5,019 nt of DNA from Zoogloeaceae bacterium (GTDB taxonomy: Bacteria > Pseudomonadota > Gammaproteobacteria > Burkholderiales > Rhodocyclaceae), in assembly GCA_031290955.1 (NCBI GenBank), contig JAISLJ010000158.1, forward strand, positions 1 to 5,019, written 5' to 3'. Positions 1-4,896 of the stretch are shown one piece after another (positions within the stretch are counted from its first letter, which is position 1; each line of letters opens with the position of its first letter). Under the pieces are notes generated by a model, which was not told where the DNA came from, did no database searches, and worked only from the letters and a program-made list of their open reading frames with translations. The position numbers and the translations under genes were made by a program.

Positions 1-258
1 CCGCCCGGTGATGGCGCGGAAGATGGACTGGCCGCCGATGGGTTCGTAGCGTTGCGTGAGTTGATCCACCCGGCCCAAAGTTGGAATTTCAAGGTCGCCG
101 ATGACGAGGGAGATGCTCAGGACGATGCCAAGTTTGTACCCTCGCCCGCTGGGCGGGAGAGGGAATTGCCGTCTGCAAGACCGCGAAGCGCCGGGAGAGG
201 GAGCCGTTCCATGCGGAGCGTAGCGACGCTCATTTTTCCCAACCTTCCAGCAGCGTGA
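1..258 (+). CDS. 3' end of an unidentified phage gene (possibly the portal protein), running into a repeat
   Basis: The frame is open from the first base to a TGA at 256-258, giving 85 residues with no start in view, so it is a partial gene. I do not recognise a domain. The first 45 residues look like ordinary coding sequence and end in a strongly acidic stretch (ADDEGDAQDDA). From about residue 47 the protein is a read-through of an interspersed palindromic repeat (SPAGRERELPSARP and onwards, arginine- and serine-rich), so the natural C-terminus was probably near base 137 and has been extended. In Mu-like phages the gene directly upstream of MuF is the gp29-type portal protein (DUF935). That identity rests on position alone. 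The gap to the MuF start is 113 bases and is filled by repeat sequence. Confidence 0.5.
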   Translation, partial: PPGDGAEDGLAADGFVALRELIHPAQSWNFKVADDEGDAQDDAKFVPSPAGRERELPSARPRSAGRGSRSMRSVATLIFPNLPAA

Positions 259-352
259 CCGCCCAGGGAAAAGTATGCGGCGACAAGCGCCGGAGGGTGG
301 ACGCCCTCTCCTGTCGCTGCCGCGACACCCTCCCCCGCCAGGCGTGGGAGGG
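139..352. repeat. Interspersed palindromic repeat island between two phage genes
   Basis: The island holds at least three inverted repeats. Arms at 139-149 and 153-163 pair over 11 positions with one mismatch around a three-base loop. Arms at 312-317 and 322-327 (TGTCGC/GCGACA) pair perfectly. Arms at 328-339 and 341-352 pair over 12 positions with one mismatch. The outer palindromes, read on the minus strand, translate to the 'RLAGEG' and 'RPAGEG' type peptides commonly produced by purine-rich interspersed repeats of GC-rich bacterial chromosomes. The stretch 259-365 has no gene of its own. The family assignment is from memory of such repeats and was not searched. Confidence 0.6.
165..189 (+). 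repeat. Copy 1 of a 25-base element shared with 2652-2677
   Basis: Bases 165-189 (beginning ATTGCCGTCTG) match bases 2652-2677 with a single one-base insertion and one C/T mismatch. Here the element lies inside the palindromic island and encodes part of the extended tail of the upstream gene. The second copy lies at the start of another phage gene. Confidence 0.6.
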
Positions 353-358
353 AAAGGC

Positions 359-364
359 AGGAGG
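359..364 (+). promoter_or_regulatory. Shine-Dalgarno of the MuF gene
   Basis: A perfect AGGAGG lies seven bases before the ATG at 372 and fixes that start. Another ATG at 365 in a different frame stops after five codons. The site begins only seven bases after the last palindrome of the repeat island. Confidence 0.85.
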
Positions 365-371
365 ATGACCC

Positions 372-1766
372 ATGCTCTTTGACCTGAACCAGCCCTTTAC
401 CGAACAGGTCGAGTTCTTCCGCCGGAAGCTGAACCTGGGCACGAAACGCTGGGATGATATCCGGCACGGGCAGCATGACCGGAGTTTCGTCGTCGCGGGC
501 GTCATGAAGGCCGATCTGCTCGAAGACCTGCGCCGCGCGGTCGACCGGGGCATTGCCGAAGGCACGGACATCAACGAGTTCCGCAAGGATTTCTGGGCCA
601 TCGTGGAAAAACACGGCTGGCATGGCTGGACGGGCGATGAGAGCGATGCCCGGCGCGAGTGGCGCATCCGGACGATCTTCGAGACGAACCTGAACGCGAG
701 CTACGCCGCCGGGCGCTACGCGCAACTCACCGATCCCGATCTGCTCTCGGTGATGCCGTACTGGCGCTATGTCCACGCCGATGGCGTCCTCTCCCCGCGC
801 CCGCAGCATCTGGCGTGGCATGGCCTGGTCTTGCATCACAAGCATCCGTTCTGGAACACGCATTACCCGCCCAACGGCTGGGGTTGCGGCTGCACGGTCG
901 AGGCCACCGAAGGCCCCGCCGACGATGACGCCACCGAACCGCCGGAAGGCTGGAACGAACCCGACGCCCGTGGCCGACTCCCCGGCATCGACCGCGGCTG
1001 GGCCTACGCGCCAGGGAAAAGCATCACAGATGAAATGCGCGGCATCGTGGCGGACAAGGCGGGGAAGTATCCGGAAGAACTGGCGCAAGACTTTCTTGCG
1101 GAGATGGAGAAAGGCGGGATCACGCCCAGGAAGGCAGTCACGCCCGAGCCAACGCCAGAAACGTTTGAACTGATTGCCCCCGAAAAAATGGCCAAGCTGG
1201 ACGGGGATGCCAGAACCTATGTTCTGAACAGGGGCAAGGATGGTTTTGAGTACGCAGTTGCCTATGACGCGAGAACCGGGAAAATCATCAAAAAGGGAAC
1301 CAGTGGACTCAAGGGTAAAGTTGGAATCCCAAACAAGTACACGCAGGATAGGAACATGCGCATCGTGGCGCATCACAATCATCCGAGCGCTTCGTCGCTG
1401 TCATTGAGCGATCTTTACGATATGCTTTCGCAGCGGGGGGTGATTCGTGTTGTAGTGCACGGTGCAGACGGCTCACAGTTTTCCGCAACCAAGGGCAAGA
1501 ACATCGGATACCTGGCGAAGGTCGCGGAAGCCGCATCCGAGGCGTCCGCCACGCAGATTGCGCGGCTCGCGCAACACGGCCTGCATGTGCCGCTGGAAGA
1601 GCAGCACCTCCGTAACACTGCGCTTTCCAGAGCCGGAATTATTGAATACGAAGCGAAACTCGGAGACATCAGAAGCAAGGCTCTCTATAATGAACGAGAC
1701 CAGGCGCTGATTGAGTCTGCCATAGATGAAATCGCGGCGGTCATTGAGCGGAAATTGCCAAAGTAA
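372..1766 (+). CDS. MuF (Mu gp30/F-like) phage head morphogenesis protein with a C-terminal HNHP metal-site-like domain
   Basis: This 464-residue protein has two parts. Residues 1 to about 240 are a phage Mu F-like domain (PF04233), a minor head protein acting with the portal in capsid assembly or DNA delivery. Visible hallmarks are the N-terminal FFRRKLNL..RWDDI..HDRSFVVAG block, the RTIFETNLNASYAAGRY helix, and the closing HPFWNTHYPPNGWGCGC motif with Cys172 and Cys174. A proline-rich linker follows (residues about 252-266, RKAVTPEPTPET). The remaining 200 residues hold H335-N-H337-P, then S344 and D347, flanked by beta-like segments, with a candidate upstream Glu at 293 (GFEYAVAYD). This resembles the JAMM/MPN pattern E...HxHPx(n)SxxD, but the second His to Asp gap is nine residues instead of ten. 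The C-terminus is predicted mostly helical. Hand-counted GC is 50% over 1201-1320 against 64% over 481-600, so the C-terminal module may be a swapped part. The MuF call is firm; the function of the C-terminal half is inference. Confidence 0.9.
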   Translation: MLFDLNQPFTEQVEFFRRKLNLGTKRWDDIRHGQHDRSFVVAGVMKADLLEDLRRAVDRGIAEGTDINEFRKDFWAIVEKHGWHGWTGDESDARREWRIRTIFETNLNASYAAGRYAQLTDPDLLSVMPYWRYVHADGVLSPRPQHLAWHGLVLHHKHPFWNTHYPPNGWGCGCTVEATEGPADDDATEPPEGWNEPDARGRLPGIDRGWAYAPGKSITDEMRGIVADKAGKYPEELAQDFLAEMEKGGITPRKAVTPEPTPETFELIAPEKMAKLDGDARTYVLNRGKDGFEYAVAYDARTGKIIKKGTSGLKGKVGIPNKYTQDRNMRIVAHHNHPSASSLSLSDLYDMLSQRGVIRVVVHGADGSQFSATKGKNIGYLAKVAEAASEASATQIARLAQHGLHVPLEEQHLRNTALSRAGIIEYEAKLGDIRSKALYNERDQALIESAIDEIAAVIERKLPK

Positions 1767-1775
1767 GGATGTAGC

Positions 1776-2000
1776 ATGATCAGCAAGGACCTAGATTTGA
1801 TGATTGACGAGCCAGCCTTTTCCGCGCCAGTGGAAGTCTGGCAGGAGTGGCTTGCGAGCTTGCGCGCCGAGAACGATGATCATCCCGCCATCCTGCGGGC
1901 GATCCGGCTTGCGGAAAACTGGATTCCCAAGCGGATTGCGCTTGATCAAGAATTTCCGGAACTCCGGAAGGCCCAGGCCCAAGAAGCCCAAGCCGCCTGA
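1776..2000 (+). CDS. Small acidic protein of unknown function, downstream partner of the MuF fusion
   Basis: This is a 74-residue protein with ATG at 1776 and AAGGA at 1765-1769, six bases upstream. The gap from the MuF stop is nine bases and the ribosome site overlaps the MuF stop codon, so the two are translationally linked. It has 14 Asp/Glu against 8 Lys/Arg, several tryptophans (VWQEWL and ENWIP) and a mostly helical look, ending in an Ala/Gln-rich tail. It has no signal peptide, membrane segment or recognisable domain. A terminator follows 33 bases after the stop, making this the last gene of the MuF unit. Small acidic proteins in this position behind MuF-toxin fusions are often immunity proteins. 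That role here is inference. It could equally be a minor head-assembly accessory protein. Confidence 0.75.
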   Translation: MISKDLDLMIDEPAFSAPVEVWQEWLASLRAENDDHPAILRAIRLAENWIPKRIALDQEFPELRKAQAQEAQAA

Positions 2001-2033
2001 CCCTCCACGCGCCGCGAACCATTCCCGGAACGC

Positions 2034-2072
2034 ATCAGGCCGACGGTTTTCCACCGTCGGCCTGATTCTTTT
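2034..2072 (+). terminator. Strong intrinsic (Rho-independent) terminator
   Basis: A perfect 14-base-pair stem (2034-2047 with 2053-2066, core GGCCGACGGT/ACCGTCGGCC) closes a five-base loop TTTCC and is followed directly by TCTTTT at 2067-2072. It sits 33 bases after the stop of the 74-residue gene and divides the structural block into two units. The T-tract is modest and interrupted by one C, but the stem is long and GC-rich. The reverse orientation lacks a comparable T-tract (it would be followed by GCGTTCC), so it points to the right only. Confidence 0.85.
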
Positions 2073-2084
2073 GTGCCCCCCGCC

Positions 2085-2105
2085 AGGGAACCGAATCCCT
2101 TCGGT
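2085..2105. other. Two overlapping, mutually exclusive short hairpins in the intergenic leader
   Basis: AGGGA at 2085-2089 can pair with TCCCT at 2096-2100. Alternatively ACCGAA at 2090-2095 can pair perfectly with TTCGGT at 2100-2105 around a TCCC loop. The two pairings share bases and cannot form together. The stems are short, so this may be chance. It lies in the 165-base non-coding stretch between the terminator and the next gene. Confidence 0.3.
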
Positions 2106-2136
2106 CTGCCGCCTGTTTTCGTTGGCCTGTAGCATG

Positions 2137-2160
2137 GCCCCAATCACATTTCATTGGGGC
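2137..2160 (+). promoter_or_regulatory. Hairpin overlapping the ribosome-binding site of the tail-terminator-like gene
   Basis: GCCCCAAT at 2137-2144 is a perfect inverted repeat of ATTGGGGC at 2153-2160, with an eight-base loop CACATTTC. The 3' arm contains GGGG at 2156-2159, the best Shine-Dalgarno candidate for the ATG at 2166, and also the alternative TTG start at 2154. When folded, the RNA would hide the ribosome site. No convincing -35/-10 promoter pair is visible between 2073 and 2166. Confidence 0.5.
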
Positions 2161-2165
2161 AGGTC

Positions 2166-2585
2166 ATGCTGCTGGAGAACGGGGATCGCATCATTCGGGC
2201 CTTGCGGCAGGCGGGGATCGGGAAGGTTTTCTCGACCGCCGATCTTGCGGGCATCGCAGAGAAGGAGCAGGTGGCTCCGGCGGTGCATGTCGTGCTGCTT
2301 GATTACGCGCCCGTCGGAACCGTTGGGCCGGAGGTCGAGTGGCGCGAGGTCTGGGGCGTCTGGGTCGTTGTCAGGAACGCGGCGCGCAAAGACCGATCCG
2401 CCGCGCAGATGGGCGAGGGCGCGGTGTTGCTCAGTCAGGTGCAGGAGGCGCTCCTGGCTGTTGAGGGGCCGTATCTGGCGCAGGACGGGGCGCGTCCGCT
2501 AAAGCTCGCGGAAAACCCGCCGCCCGCGTTCTCCGAAATGTTCGCGTATTTTCCGCTGGCGTTCGAGGCGAGGGCGGAAACGTGA
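2166..2585 (+). CDS. Phage tail terminator-like protein (Gp37-type)
   Basis: This 139-residue protein resembles the tail-terminator/tail-completion proteins of Mu-like and related phages, which form a ring capping the finished tail tube for joining to the head. Visible features are an N-terminal helix (MLLENGDRIIRALRQAG), a helix then strand AIAxKE..VAPAVHVVLLDY arrangement, a central strand pair (WREVWGVWVVVRNAA), a helix with GAVLLSQVQEALLAVEGP, and the FAYFPLAFEARAE ending typical of the group. Length fits. I chose ATG 2166 over TTG 2154 because GGGG lies six bases before it. It is the first gene after the terminator and no promoter is evident, so read-through or antitermination may drive it. 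Family assignment is by pattern memory and not a search, hence moderate confidence in the product. Confidence 0.75.
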   Translation: MLLENGDRIIRALRQAGIGKVFSTADLAGIAEKEQVAPAVHVVLLDYAPVGTVGPEVEWREVWGVWVVVRNAARKDRSAAQMGEGAVLLSQVQEALLAVEGPYLAQDGARPLKLAENPPPAFSEMFAYFPLAFEARAET

Positions 2586-2589
2586 AGCC

Positions 2590-2677
2590 AACCTTCGTCA
2601 TTCTTCGGGCCGAAGGCCCGTGGCAATCCCATACAGGAGAGACGGTTTTTCATTGCCGTCTGCCAAGACCGTGAAGC
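2590..2677. repeat. Interspersed-repeat-like segment spanning the start of the next gene, containing copy 2 of the 25-base element
   Basis: Bases 2596-2630 have the layout CGTCATT, then a perfect six-base-pair hairpin (2606-2611 with 2615-2620, CGGGCC/GGCCCG), then GGCAATCCCAT. That matches the common CGTCATT...GCAATCC type of bacterial interspersed repeat, a second example of which lies at 4955-4980. GGCAATCCCATAC at 2622-2634 also nearly repeats GGCAATCCCACAC at 4937-4949. Bases 2652-2677 repeat 165-189. The segment therefore looks assembled from repeat sequence at a gene boundary. Confidence 0.5.
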
Positions 2678-3039
2678 CGCGCGAATTCAACCTGATTGGC
2701 GGCTACGCCATTCGCAAGGGCTTCCACTGGTCGATCCAGATGGCGCGGCTAGTCACGCGCCTGCCACGGGTGATGGTCGATCTTTCCGGCATGCAATGCC
2801 GCATGGAAATCTACGATACCCGACATCCCCGGAAGCCGCCGCTGACCTACTCCACCCAGACTGGCCACATCGTGCTCTCCGGCGCGGCGGGAACCATCGA
2901 AATCAACATCCCGGCGGCGGACACCGCGCTGCTCGACCCGAACACCGCCGGGCGCTACCGGCTGATCTTCGTCGATTCGCTGGGGCGCGAGGGCGTCTAT
3001 GTCGGCGGGCGGATCGCCATTCTGGAGTCCGATCAATGA
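2620..3039 (+). CDS. Beta-rich phage structural protein, probable baseplate or fibre adaptor
   Basis: The protein is 139 residues in its longest form. I recognise no named family, but the body has the pattern of small immunoglobulin-like or BppU-type modules found beside phage fibre genes. That pattern is a strand with a hydrophobic 'dLSGMQCRMEIYD', a loop, then 'GHIVLSGAAGTIEINIPAADTALLDPNTAGRYRLIFVD', a Gly-rich turn and a final strand 'GVYVGGRIAIL'. The start is unresolved. GTG 2620 gives the longest form but lies in a repeat hairpin. TTG 2653 has AGGAGA at 2635-2640 twelve bases upstream. GTG 2671 is also in frame. The conserved-looking part begins near REFNLIGGY, so the first 10 to 25 residues may be repeat-derived or untranslated. 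Its stop overlaps the next start as ATGA. Confidence 0.7.
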   Translation: MAIPYRRDGFSLPSAKTVKPREFNLIGGYAIRKGFHWSIQMARLVTRLPRVMVDLSGMQCRMEIYDTRHPRKPPLTYSTQTGHIVLSGAAGTIEINIPAADTALLDPNTAGRYRLIFVDSLGREGVYVGGRIAILESDQ

Positions 3040-3455
3040 GACCCATTGAATTTCTGGAGATCGGCATTCAGGGGCTGCCCGGCCCGCCCGGCCCGCCCGG
3101 ACAGCCCGGCGCGGCGGCAAGCGTCCGCACCGCTGGGGCAACCCTCTCCGCGCTCGTTGGCGTCTGGGAGGATGCCGACGGCACGGTCTGGGCGCTCGAT
3201 GCCGCCGATGCCCTGCACATCAATCTTTTCGTCGGCGTGACGACCACGGCGGCCAATGCCGGGGGGGAAATCCACGTGCAGAATTCCGGCCCGCTCAACG
3301 CCCCCGGCCTCTCTCTCACGCCCGGCCCTGTCTGGCTGGGCGCGGATGGGACGCTCACGCAAACCGTTCCCGCATCGGGATATTCGTTGTACCTGGGCGC
3401 GGCGGTTTCGCCTTCGCGCCTTGTTCTTTCTCCTGCTGTACCCTTTCAATTATGA
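3036..3455 (+). CDS. Collagen-like phage protein with a decoration/fibre-type beta domain
   Basis: This 139-residue protein starts at ATG 3036, overlapping the previous stop (ATGA). Residues 10-27 are six uninterrupted Gly-X-Y triplets (GIQ GLP GPP GPP GQP GAA), a collagen-like segment that in phage proteins usually trimerises fibres. Residues about 58-139 form a beta domain with LFVGVTTTAANAGG, GLSLTPGPVWLG, GTLTQTVP, LYLGAA and SRLVLSP. This layout is shared with the next gene product (3467-3982) and with many phage fibre or capsid-decoration proteins. It is likely a virion surface or tail-fibre component. Collagen length is short, so the triplets may act as a nucleus for trimerisation and not as a long rod. 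The role is inferred from composition and neighbours. Confidence 0.8.
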   Translation: MRPIEFLEIGIQGLPGPPGPPGQPGAAASVRTAGATLSALVGVWEDADGTVWALDAADALHINLFVGVTTTAANAGGEIHVQNSGPLNAPGLSLTPGPVWLGADGTLTQTVPASGYSLYLGAAVSPSRLVLSPAVPFQL

Positions 3456-3466
3456 GGTAATCCAAA

Positions 3467-3982
3467 ATGGTTCAAAAACTCACTGTCCGCGACGATGCCA
3501 CCGGTCTTTACGGCAACTACACGCCCACCGTCGAATCCCTGGGCGCAGCGTCCGCCGGGAAAATTCCCGCGCTCGATGACACCGGGCGGCATCACGTATC
3601 GACAATGCCGGTCGGCTTCGGCGCGGACGTTTATACGGCAACGGCATCCGAGGCGCTTTCCGCTGGCGATTTCGTCAATTCGTTTTCCGATTCCGGCGTA
3701 TTTTCGGTGCGCAAGGCGGACAACTCCAACGGACGCCCGGCGCATGGCTTTGTCCTCACGGCCTATACTGCGGCGACCACGGCGACCGTCCAGCTTCTGG
3801 GCGAAACGAACACGGCGCTCACAGGTCTTACCATCGGCGCAACCTACCACCTGGGCACGGCGGGCGGCGTCATTGATACGCCGCTCTCCAATGACGACAC
3901 CGGCAAAATCGGCCAGGTGCTTGGCTTCGCGACGTCGGCGACGGAACTCATCACGCAACCCGGTTTGCCGACGGTGCTGTGA
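3467..3982 (+). CDS. Phage virion decoration/fibre-type protein
   Basis: This 171-residue protein starts at ATG 3467, nine bases after GAGG (3454-3457), which itself overlaps the previous stop. The N-terminal part carries KLTVRDDATGL, then KIPALDDTGRHHVSTMPVGFGAD. The middle has ATASEALSAGDFVN and SVRKADNSNGRPAHGFV, phrases I associate with phage fibre or decoration proteins. The C-terminal half (GFVLTAYTAATTATVQLLGE, TGLTIGATYHLGTAGG, GQVLGFATSATEL) aligns by eye with the C-terminal domain of the preceding protein, implying a duplicated domain. Residues 7-14 (VRDDATGL) recur in the next gene product. The stop overlaps the next start as TGATG. Exact position in the virion is unknown. Confidence 0.82.
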   Translation: MVQKLTVRDDATGLYGNYTPTVESLGAASAGKIPALDDTGRHHVSTMPVGFGADVYTATASEALSAGDFVNSFSDSGVFSVRKADNSNGRPAHGFVLTAYTAATTATVQLLGETNTALTGLTIGATYHLGTAGGVIDTPLSNDDTGKIGQVLGFATSATELITQPGLPTVL

Positions 3983-4896
3983 TGGCGGAATATCGTCCCC
4001 TCGTGCGCGACGATGCTACCGGGCTGGATCGTCTGCTCCCGCCCGGCGATACGCTGGCGGGCTGGGACGCGCTCACAAGCCGCGTCACGACGCTGGAGAA
4101 CCAGAGCGACAAGACCTACACACTCGCGGATCAGGCGGCGAGCGAAGAACTCCCGGCGGCGGGCACGGCGTACTCGCTCGCCGCGCTTTTGCAAATCATT
4201 CGGAATAATTTGAAGGCGACCATGAGAATCAAGCAAGCAAAGTTGTTCACCGCGAGCGGCACGTTCACGGTTCCCGCTGGCGTGACCACGGTATATGTGA
4301 GCGGCTGCGGCGGCGGCGGGCATGGTGGCGCGGGCGGCGCGGGCAGCACATGGGTGCATGCACAAAACAACTATTCAGGGCCCGGCGGCGGCGGTGGAGG
4401 CGGTGGAGGCGGCGGCGCAGGATACCGCGCCCGCGAGGTGCCGGTGGCCGTGTCTGCGGGGGCCAGCATGACGGTTACGGTTGGCGCGGCGGGCGCGGCC
4501 TCGGGGTTCGGCGGTGTAGCCATGCCCGCTGGAGTAGAAGGGTTTGCCGGAACCAATGGCGCACCGGGCTTAGTAGAGATGATTAGTTCAACCGGCGCCG
4601 CTTTGGTGTCCCGCGGGGTCGGCGGGGTCGGCGGCACGGGCGGTTCTGGCGGCGTACCCGGATGTAATGGCAGCGCGGGCGGACAGGGCGCATACGCAAG
4701 TAATAACTCCTTCTCAGGCGGCACGGGCGGCACGGGCGGCACGGGCGGCGCGGGCGGCGCGTTCGATGACATTCCCTACGGCGCAGGCGGCTCAGGCGGC
4801 ATGGGCGGCATGGGCGGCACCAGCACCGCTGGTACAGGCTTCGGTGGCTCCGCTGGCAAGTCAGGCTACATCCTCGTGGAGTGGTACGCGCCATGA
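3982..4896 (+). CDS. Glycine-rich phage tail-fibre/receptor-binding-like protein
   Basis: This 304-residue protein starts at ATG 3982, which shares a base with the previous stop (TGATG). A GTG at 3979 is also in frame but unlikely. Residues 1-25 (MAEYRPLVRDDATGL..LLPPGDTL) look like a fibre attachment segment. Residues 29-41 may form a short coiled coil. At residues 88-106, LFTASGTFTVPAGVTTVYV is a typical opening of glycine-rich phage fibre tips, followed by a long Gly-rich region. That region includes 11 consecutive glycines (135-145), a beta stretch VPVAVSAGASMTVTVGAAG, and Gly-Gly-X triplets (246-260 and GGMGGMGG). It ends GKSGYILVEWYAP. Gly-rich runs of this kind can fold as a polyglycine-II sandwich, as in T-even adhesin gp38 of phage S16. 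That fold here is inference. Host binding is the likely role. Confidence 0.85.
   Translation: MAEYRPLVRDDATGLDRLLPPGDTLAGWDALTSRVTTLENQSDKTYTLADQAASEELPAAGTAYSLAALLQIIRNNLKATMRIKQAKLFTASGTFTVPAGVTTVYVSGCGGGGHGGAGGAGSTWVHAQNNYSGPGGGGGGGGGGGAGYRAREVPVAVSAGASMTVTVGAAGAASGFGGVAMPAGVEGFAGTNGAPGLVEMISSTGAALVSRGVGGVGGTGGSGGVPGCNGSAGGQGAYASNNSFSGGTGGTGGTGGAGGAFDDIPYGAGGSGGMGGMGGTSTAGTGFGGSAGKSGYILVEWYAP
4717..4761 (+). repeat. Nine-base tandem repeat coding for Gly-Gly-Thr/Ala
   Basis: Five in-frame units are present: three of GGCGGCACG and two of GGCGGCGCG, encoding GGT three times and GGA twice inside the fibre gene. Unit length is a multiple of three, so slippage would lengthen or shorten the Gly-rich tip without breaking the frame. 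Confidence 0.8.

Noticed and set aside
117..1382. A 421-codon open frame on the minus strand opposite MuF
   Set aside because: It lies antisense to a clearly recognisable MuF gene, has no recognisable domain, and is explained by strong GC codon bias and the repeat island. I see no independent ribosome site.
2083..2114. tRNA-like T-arm (AGGGA ACCGAA TCCCT), considered as a tRNA or attachment-site remnant
   Set aside because: The loop has six bases, not seven, lacks the TTC core, and I found no matching acceptor, anticodon arm or CCA end.
1804..2502. Plus-strand 232-codon frame spanning the terminator
   Set aside because: It is Arg/Ser-rich, crosses a strong terminator, and overlaps two better-supported genes in other frames.
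3446..3958. Minus-strand 170-codon frame opposite the decoration-type gene
   Set aside because: Antisense shadow of a gene with convincing phage motifs and good translational signals. Its composition is Arg-rich, as expected of a shadow.
4371..4772. Minus-strand proline-rich frame
   Set aside because: It is the complement of glycine codons (GGC gives GCC/CCG), so the Pro-rich text is an artefact of the Gly-rich fibre gene.
3979..4896. Diversity-generating retroelement target in the fibre gene
   Set aside because: There is no reverse transcriptase, no template repeat and no C-type-lectin-like C-terminus in the window. The repeats are simple Gly codon tandems.
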